A stretch of 20,333 bases of DNA from SIG710 sp045595425 (GTDB taxonomy: Bacteria; Bacillota; Clostridia; Oscillospirales; CAG-272), in assembly GCA_045595425.1 (NCBI GenBank), contig JAZOAL010000034.1, positions 1-20,333 on the forward strand. The letters are read 5' to 3'. Positions 15,829 through 20,333 of this stretch are shown here, piece after piece. The translations under genes and the position numbers were made by a program. The notes under the pieces were generated by a model. The model had not been told where the DNA came from. It saw only the letters and a program-made list of their open reading frames with translations, and did not search any database. Every line of letters starts with the position of its first letter. Within the stretch, counting starts at the first letter, position 1.

Positions 15829-17169
15829 TTATCTTATTACTGTCAGGTTGCAGATTCCGTAATACTCAAAGCATTTGATAGCATTTTCGTCTATGCGTTC
15901 GCCGCATACAAGTATCGGAACTGCCGGAGGGCATCCAACGTTTGCTGCCGCAAGGATCTTTCCGAGGCAGTCTTTTGTGGGAATGATTTTGCATGGGCAC
16001 ATTGCTGCTTCTCTTATCGGCATTACAGCGGTCGGTTTACTGAATACAGGGGGATTTTCCTCTATCACGTTTTTTTTCGGTATGGATAAAAGCGCGTCGG
16101 TCATTCTTTCAAGACCCTTTTCGTCTGTTTCGGGTGTCAGCATGATAACGAGAAAATCGGGATCTCCGAATTCGCAAATAATACCTTTGTCAGATAATAT
16201 TTTTAAAAGCTCATAGCCGTAATAACCGTATTTCTTGGTACATATCGTCAGCTTTAAAGGCTCATCGCCGCAAAAGACATAGCCATGTGAGGCGAGAATA
16301 TTTTTGCATTTTTCCGCTTTTATGCAAAACTCCGCAAGTCTTTTCCTGTATCCTTCATATAAATATCTGTTTGCCGCATCAAGGGATTGTAAAATCAGAT
16401 ATGAGGGGCTTGTTGAGCCGAACATGGCAAGAGCGTTTTTTACATTTTCGGCAAGGCTTTCCGCTATCCGATCCGATATATGCAGATAGGCACCGCCTGT
16501 CAGAACTGGTAATGTCTTATGCGCCGAATCACAGCACAGATCTGCTCCGAAATCCATAGGATGCAGAGATTCGGGCAAAAATTTGAGATAAGCTCCGTGG
16601 GCATTATCGACAAGCAGAAGAACATCGTGCTTATGGCATATATCGGCGATCTTTTGCAGATCGGTGATGTTCCCGAGATAATCGGGGCTGGTGATATATA
16701 CAGCGGTGATTTTTTCAGAATATTTATTGACAAAACATTCTATTTCATCGGAGGTGAGCTTGCAGGAAAGATATGAATCCATTCTTTTTGGGTATATCCA
16801 GGTTGTTTCAAAGCCGATAAGAGCCGCGGCACTCAAAAAAGACTTATGTACATTTCTGAGTGCCGCAACATGGGGGCGTTTTCCTTTTTTCTTAGCATAA
16901 AGGGCCGCAAGATAGAGCATGGCGCGGATACACTTAGAGGAACCCTCGGTGGAATAATATGTATCACAGCAGAAAAGCTTGCTTGCGTTTCTTTCGCTTT
17001 CGGCAATTATACCGTTTGCTTCATAAAGGCTGTCTGCACCGTCGATCTCGGTTATATCGTAGGCTTCAAAACCGAGGAATGACGTTCCTTTATGCCCCGG
17101 CATATGAAGCCTGAGCGCATTGCTTTCCGCATATCGGCGAACAAAATCGCAAATCGGCGTATTCATCAC
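15829..17169 (-). CDS. PLP-dependent Orn/Lys/Arg decarboxylase-family enzyme
   Basis: 446 aa if it starts at the GTG at 17169 (overlap GTGA with the scfB stop), or one residue shorter from the ATG at 17166 (TGATG); AGAGGT fits either. The N-terminal LHMPGHKG is typical of the family. D188 and H191 in DNAHGAY contact the cofactor, and K218 in SAHKTLP is the PLP-binding lysine. It is shorter than the 700-750 residue enterobacterial acid-response enzymes and matches the short Gram-positive form. The family decarboxylates Arg, Lys or Orn to diamines; the actual substrate is unknown. Its stop and start are coupled to the SCIFF maturase, so it is co-translated with it. This linkage is notable and unexplained. 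Confidence 0.9.
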   Translation of the reverse strand: MMNTPICDFVRRYAESNALRLHMPGHKGTSFLGFEAYDITEIDGADSLYEANGIIAESERNASKLFCCDTYYSTEGSSKCIRAMLYLAALYAKKKGKRPHVAALRNVHKSFLSAAALIGFETTWIYPKRMDSYLSCKLTSDEIECFVNKYSEKITAVYITSPDYLGNITDLQKIADICHKHDVLLLVDNAHGAYLKFLPESLHPMDFGADLCCDSAHKTLPVLTGGAYLHISDRIAESLAENVKNALAMFGSTSPSYLILQSLDAANRYLYEGYRKRLAEFCIKAEKCKNILASHGYVFCGDEPLKLTICTKKYGYYGYELLKILSDKGIICEFGDPDFLVIMLTPETDEKGLERMTDALLSIPKKNVIEENPPVFSKPTAVMPIREAAMCPCKIIPTKDCLGKILAAANVGCPPAVPILVCGERIDENAIKCFEYYGICNLTVIR

Positions 17170-18551
17170 TGCTGACCTCTGAAGGCACGGTCAATGGCAA
17201 CCATAATAGCACATTCCATTCTCTTGCGGAATAGCTTACAGCCATATTCATAAATTCCGTTTACCGATCCTGTTGAATGATAAGCGTTAGCCGCGCAGCC
17301 GCCCGAGCAATAGAGCTTAGCCCAGCAGTCTCTGCAATCGGGACGGGTATAAACATTGCATGCGCCAAATTCACATTGCGTTTCTTTGTTTGTGACCCCA
17401 TTCCAAATGTCGCCCAGCTTGAATTTTTCTTCTCCGACGAACTGATGGCAGGGGTAAAGATCACCCCAAGGAGTGACAGCCATATATTCGGTTCCCGAGC
17501 CGCAGCCCGAGATGCGCTTATAAATGCAGGGACCGCCTGTAAGATCGATCATATAATGGTAGAAGGTAAAGGGCTTGCCTGCCTTATCTCGCTCAATCAT
17601 CAGCTCGGCGAGCTTTTCATATTGCTCCATAACTATCGGCAGATCCGCTTCGGTAAGCTCGGAGGGATCGCCGGGAGCACATACAACAGGCTCCATGCTG
17701 AGTTCATTGAAGCCGAGATCAAGCATCACCTTGATATCCTCAAGAAAATCGGGATTTGCATGGGTAAAGGTTCCGCGCATATAGTAATTTTTTCCGCCGC
17801 GTGCCTCAACAAACTTTTGGAATTTTGGAACGATCTTTTCCCAACTTCCGTTTCCCGCATAGTCAACGCGGTAACGGTCATGTATATCTTTTCTGCCATC
17901 GAGACTGAGCACAACATTACTGCATTCGCGGTTTGCAAATTCTATAACGTCATCGTCAACGAGAACTCCGTTTGTTGTGAGGGTGAAGCGAAAATTCTTT
18001 CCCTTTTCCTTTTCGATGCTTCTTGCATAAGCTACGAGTTGTTTAACAACGTCAAAATTCATAAGCGGCTCGCCGCCGAAAAAGTCTACTTCAAGATTGC
18101 GGCGCGTGCCGGAATTTTCAATGAGAAAATCGAGGGCTCTCTTTCCCACCTCAAAGCTCATGACAGCTCTTTCACCGTGATATTTTCCTTGACTTGCAAA
18201 GCAATAAGAGCAATTGAGATTGCAAGTGTGCGCGATATGAAGGCAAAGTGCTTTAACGACCCCGGAGGTCTTTGCCTTCAGATGCCCCGCCATGGGCTCA
18301 AAGGTGTCGGGAGCAAAGAGCTTTCCCTGATTTTTTAGGTTTTCGACCTGCTCATAGCATTCTTCGATATCAGAGGCAGTGATATCATCCCTGTCTGCAT
18401 ATTTTTCAGCCATTGCCGCAAGAACAGCGTCCTTATCGCAGTTCTCAAACATTTCTATTATATCATAAGCGACCTCATCAACAGCGTGAACAGAGCCTGA
18501 GCATATATCAAGCACGATATTATAGCCGCCAAGCTTATACTGATGTATCAT
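17166..18551 (-). CDS. scfB: SCIFF (ranthipeptide) radical SAM/SPASM maturase
   Basis: 461 aa. AAGGAG precedes the ATG. The N-terminal 95 residues look like a RiPP-recognition-type leader-binding domain (start MIHQYKLGGYNIVLDI). The radical SAM motif CNLNCSYC gives C110, C114 and C117 as the [4Fe-4S] ligands, followed by FFGGEPLMNF near 160. A C-terminal SPASM domain holds the auxiliary-cluster cysteines (CGSGTEY; YPCHQF; CNVYTRPDCRDCWAKLYCSGGC; YGCKLF). This arrangement and the adjacent six-Cys precursor match the SCIFF maturases of Clostridia, which form thioether links from Cys sulfur to side-chain carbons of neighbouring residues in the precursor. It lies 63 nt downstream of scfA behind a hairpin. 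Confidence 0.94.
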   Translation of the reverse strand: MIHQYKLGGYNIVLDICSGSVHAVDEVAYDIIEMFENCDKDAVLAAMAEKYADRDDITASDIEECYEQVENLKNQGKLFAPDTFEPMAGHLKAKTSGVVKALCLHIAHTCNLNCSYCFASQGKYHGERAVMSFEVGKRALDFLIENSGTRRNLEVDFFGGEPLMNFDVVKQLVAYARSIEKEKGKNFRFTLTTNGVLVDDDVIEFANRECSNVVLSLDGRKDIHDRYRVDYAGNGSWEKIVPKFQKFVEARGGKNYYMRGTFTHANPDFLEDIKVMLDLGFNELSMEPVVCAPGDPSELTEADLPIVMEQYEKLAELMIERDKAGKPFTFYHYMIDLTGGPCIYKRISGCGSGTEYMAVTPWGDLYPCHQFVGEEKFKLGDIWNGVTNKETQCEFGACNVYTRPDCRDCWAKLYCSGGCAANAYHSTGSVNGIYEYGCKLFRKRMECAIMVAIDRAFRGQQ

Positions 18552-18570
18552 AAATACTCCTTTATGCTAA

Positions 18571-18594
18571 AAATGCCGCCCACAGGCGGCATTT
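18571..18594 (-). terminator. Attenuator-like hairpin between scfA and scfB
   Basis: AAATGCCGCC pairs perfectly with GGCGGCATTT, with a 4-nt loop, and extends by one A-T pair. On the minus strand it is followed by TTTAGC. It starts about 20 bp after the scfA stop. It probably lets part of transcription stop, so precursor mRNA exceeds maturase mRNA. Confidence 0.75.
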
Positions 18595-18614
18595 TGCGTT
18601 TTTTGATTACCTGC

Positions 18615-18755
18615 TTACTTGTTCTCGCACTGCTGGTTAGCGATACCGCAGCTTGTCTTGCAAGCGGACTGGCATGATGTCTGACATTCGCCGCAGCCAC
18701 CGTTCTTTGCACTGTCGCAGAGATTGCGAGTTTCAAGAGTCTTGATATGTTCCAT
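18615..18755 (-). CDS. scfA: SCIFF ranthipeptide precursor (six-Cys-in-forty-five peptide)
   Basis: 46 aa, found by translating the minus strand. It starts MEHIKTLETRNLC and ends NQQCENK. The core has cysteines at 21, 24, 28, 32, 36 and 43 (GGCGECQTSC, CQSACKTSC, QQCEN), matching the near-invariant SCIFF pattern. An extra Cys13 sits in the leader-like part. GGAGG lies 7 nt before the ATG, and a strong promoter is upstream. The peptide is the substrate of the adjacent radical SAM enzyme ScfB, which installs Cys thioethers. No dedicated protease or exporter is adjacent. Function of mature SCIFF is not settled; a quorum-sensing or signalling role is an open idea for the family. Confidence 0.95.
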   Translation of the reverse strand: MEHIKTLETRNLCDSAKNGGCGECQTSCQSACKTSCGIANQQCENK

Positions 18756-18785
18756 AATGAACCTCCAAAAATATTTATGTACTTA

Positions 18786-18814
18786 ATTATATCACCTTCC
18801 GGCGAAAAAGTCAA
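18786..18814 (-). promoter_or_regulatory. Sigma-A promoter of the scfA operon
   Basis: On the minus strand: -35 TTGACT (18809-18814), 17-bp spacer, -10 TATAAT (18786-18791). It is 31 bp from the scfA start codon. The IS element begins 38 bp upstream of the -35. Confidence 0.85.
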
Positions 18815-18852
18815 TACCAATGCCGCAATTTGCCTTTGATTTTTTACGGCAG

Positions 18853-18878
18853 TAAATTCTCAAAGTAAATGCAACAGT
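18853..18878 (+). repeat. Left terminal inverted repeat of the IS30-family element
   Basis: 26 bp, exact reverse complement of 20306-20331. It begins TAAATTCTC and ends GCAACAGT. A second inverted copy of its inner part (TTGCATTTAGTGTGAGAA) follows at 18891-18908 and makes an imperfect palindrome. Confidence 0.92.
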
Positions 18879-18952
18879 GCAATTTAGAAGTTGCATTTAG
18901 TGTGAGAAGGAAATTGTGGTAGAATTTAGTCTGAGAAATGGAGGCTCAGACT

Positions 18953-20149
18953 ATGAGAAACAACGAAAAGAAAAACAAGCATATGACACTTGACGATCGA
19001 ATCGAAATTCAGGAGTGTCTAAGCAAGGGAATGACATTTAAGGCAATCGGAGAAAGGATCGGTAAAAACCAAACGACGATTTCCCGAGAAGTGAAGATCC
19101 ACATGGAGCCATATACCAATTCGTTTGTACGAACGGAAGAAGTGTGTCCCAAACTCCTAAAAGCCCCGTTCGTCTGTAACGGTTGCGAGAAGAAAAGCCG
19201 TAGTAACTGCCCATATAAACGGCAGCTATACGTTGCAAAAAAAGCACAAGCTGAATATGACACAGTCCTTGTAGAATCTCGCACAGGCATACCGCTGAAC
19301 AAAGAGAGTTTCTATGAAACAGAACGTATCATCTCAAAAGCAGTACAAAACGGGCAACATATATACCACATCATTCAATCCAACAATCTGCCCATATCGA
19401 CAGCTACTGTGTATAGGCATATCCAAAAGAGATATTACTCAATTACTCCAATGGATCTTCCAAGAGCCGTTAAATTCAAGCCGAGAAACTCAAAAGAAAG
19501 CGATTATGTGCCTAAATGGGCTCGAGAAGGTCGCACCTTTGACGATTTTCTTGCATTTGTTGAAGATAACAGCGATATACCTCTTGTACAGCTTGATACC
19601 GTGATCGGCAGAATTGGGGGTAAGGTCATTATGACGATTCACTTTGTAAACAGCGATTTTATGATCGGTTTACTGCTTGAAAACAAAACGGCAGCGGAAG
19701 CGGCAAACCGAATCCAAACTCTAAAAGCGGAGTTAAAGTGTTTAGGCTTTAATTTCGGAGATATTGCACCGCTTTTACTTACCGACAACGGCGGAGAGTT
19801 CAGCATGGTTTCTGCTTTTGAAAACGATACTGAAGGAAATACCGAATCGCATATGTTCTTCTGCGAACCATGCTCGCCTCATGAAAAGGCGGAGATTGAG
19901 AAGAACCACACTCTTTTCCGAGACATTGTAAAAAACGGAACGTCGTTTGACAATTTCACTCAAGAAACGGTCAACTTGATCTTCTCCCACGTTAATGCTG
20001 TAAAACGAAAACAATTTAACGGAAAAAGTGCCTATGATATGTTTTCTTTTTACTACTCGGAGCTTTTAGCATCTGCCTTGGGGATTTCCTTTGTTCCGGC
20101 AAATGAGGTTATTCAATCTCCTAAATTGTTAGCGAAATCCTTCTCATAG
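18953..20149 (+). CDS. IS30-family transposase
   Basis: 398 aa from the ATG at 18953, with GGAGG 8 nt upstream; an ATG at 18938 overlaps that site and is rejected. The N-terminal helix-turn-helix (about 5-45, with MTLDDRIEIQECLSKGMTFKAIGERIG as a split core) is the IS30-type HTH_38. A Cys cluster (about 60-85) follows. The DDE catalytic domain has D215 (LVQLDTVIG), D278 (LLTDNGGEF) and a Glu at 311-316 (HEKAEIEKNH). It cuts and joins IS ends. It is slightly longer than many IS30 transposases. The stop codon lies inside a subterminal repeat, so the last residues (KSFS) are encoded by repeat DNA. The frame is intact, so it may be active. Confidence 0.93.
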   Translation: MRNNEKKNKHMTLDDRIEIQECLSKGMTFKAIGERIGKNQTTISREVKIHMEPYTNSFVRTEEVCPKLLKAPFVCNGCEKKSRSNCPYKRQLYVAKKAQAEYDTVLVESRTGIPLNKESFYETERIISKAVQNGQHIYHIIQSNNLPISTATVYRHIQKRYYSITPMDLPRAVKFKPRNSKESDYVPKWAREGRTFDDFLAFVEDNSDIPLVQLDTVIGRIGGKVIMTIHFVNSDFMIGLLLENKTAAEAANRIQTLKAELKCLGFNFGDIAPLLLTDNGGEFSMVSAFENDTEGNTESHMFFCEPCSPHEKAEIEKNHTLFRDIVKNGTSFDNFTQETVNLIFSHVNAVKRKQFNGKSAYDMFSFYYSELLASALGISFVPANEVIQSPKLLAKSFS

Positions 20150-20183
20150 TAAACGCAACCGTAGTTGCATTTAGTCTGAGAAA
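20140..20183 (+). repeat. Subterminal palindrome of the IS element, right side
   Basis: TTCTCATAGTAAACGCAAC is followed by an inverted imperfect copy, GTTGCATTTAGTCTGAGAA (15 of 19 positions pair). It overlaps the transposase stop codon. The same unit appears at both IS tips. Confidence 0.7.
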
Positions 20184-20277
20184 TCTACCTCTCAGGCTTT
20201 TTCGTTATGCCTTCTTTTGTTTTTTACGTTGCTTTTTTCGTTGCTTTTAGCCTTTTCTTATACTTACTGCAACCGAT

Positions 20278-20331
20278 TTCTCATAGTAAACGCAAGGCCT
20301 TTGCTACTGTTGCATTTACTTTGAGAATTTA
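20278..20331 (+). repeat. Right terminal inverted repeat plus inner inverted copy
   Basis: The 26-bp terminal repeat occupies 20306-20331. An inner inverted copy (TTTCTCATAGTAAACGCAA at about 20278-20295) makes a palindromic end, like the left end and the 20140 repeat. Confidence 0.85.
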
Positions 20332-20333
20332 CG

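Larger units (their letters stand above)
18853..20331 (+). mobile_element. IS30-family insertion sequence, complete
   Basis: The element is about 1479 bp with perfect 26-bp terminal inverted repeats (18853-18878 and 20306-20331; arm begins TAAATTCTCAAAG). It carries one transposase gene with an intact frame. Target duplication cannot be judged because the window ends 2 bp past the right end. Near each end are extra copies of the terminal unit (TTGCATTTAGTNTGAGAA type). Confidence 0.92.

Noticed and set aside
17277..18338. 353-aa open frame on the plus strand
   Set aside because: It is antisense to scfB, which has the radical SAM and SPASM motifs. It shows no ribosome site or domain.
18548..18820. 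90-aa minus-strand frame over the scfA region
   Set aside because: It is in a different frame from the 46-aa SCIFF peptide, runs into the promoter, and has no family match. The SCIFF frame has a GGAGG site and the family signature.
18840..18852. Target duplication of the IS (TTTACG appears near both ends)
   Set aside because: The left copy is not adjacent to the inverted repeat, and only 2 bp lie beyond the right end. No duplication can be claimed.
18938..18952. Upstream ATG for the transposase
   Set aside because: It overlaps the GGAGG that serves the ATG at 18953, so it would have no ribosome site of its own.

Overview
The window looks like a gut-type Clostridia (Bacillota) chromosome segment. 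Pointers are T-box control of pheST, strong A/G-rich ribosome binding sites, sigma-A promoters with 17-bp spacers, S-layer-homology (SLH) surface proteins with cohesin modules, and a SCIFF ranthipeptide locus, which is characteristic of Clostridia. I cannot name the genus. The sequence ends 2 bp after the right inverted repeat of an insertion sequence, so the end may be a contig edge.

Left part (1-6500), cell envelope genes. After two strong hairpins (1-104) comes a secreted trigger-factor-like FKBP lipoprotein (+). A bidirectional terminator and a hairpin repeat follow. Next is a membrane-anchored M23/LytM peptidase (-), then two tandem cohesin-SLH proteins (+). Their SLH regions are closely related and share a permuted repeat register.

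Middle (6500-10720). A hairpin-rich intergenic repeat is followed by a sigma-A promoter and a T-box leader with its terminator. These control pheS and pheT, the two subunits of phenylalanyl-tRNA synthetase.

Right part (10720-18755), all on the minus strand. Reading in the direction of transcription, the first unit is scfA (46-residue SCIFF precursor), a hairpin, scfB (radical SAM/SPASM maturase) and an Orn/Lys/Arg-type decarboxylase coupled to scfB by overlapping stop and start codons. The second unit is a single-pass membrane protein, a large polytopic membrane protein with a GDD loop, and an EamA permease, ending at an intrinsic terminator. Last is a FAD-dependent oxidoreductase with a short C-terminal Rieske domain.

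Far right (18853-20331): a complete IS30-family element with 26-bp perfect inverted repeats. It sits about 40 bp upstream of the scfA promoter and has an unusual set of palindromic subterminal repeats.

The most interesting items are the scfA-scfB-decarboxylase unit, the permuted SLH/cohesin pair, the extracytoplasmic trigger-factor-like lipoprotein, the uncharacterised membrane operon, and a dispersed hairpin-rich intergenic repeat family marked by the 13-mer AAACAATAATTTA.
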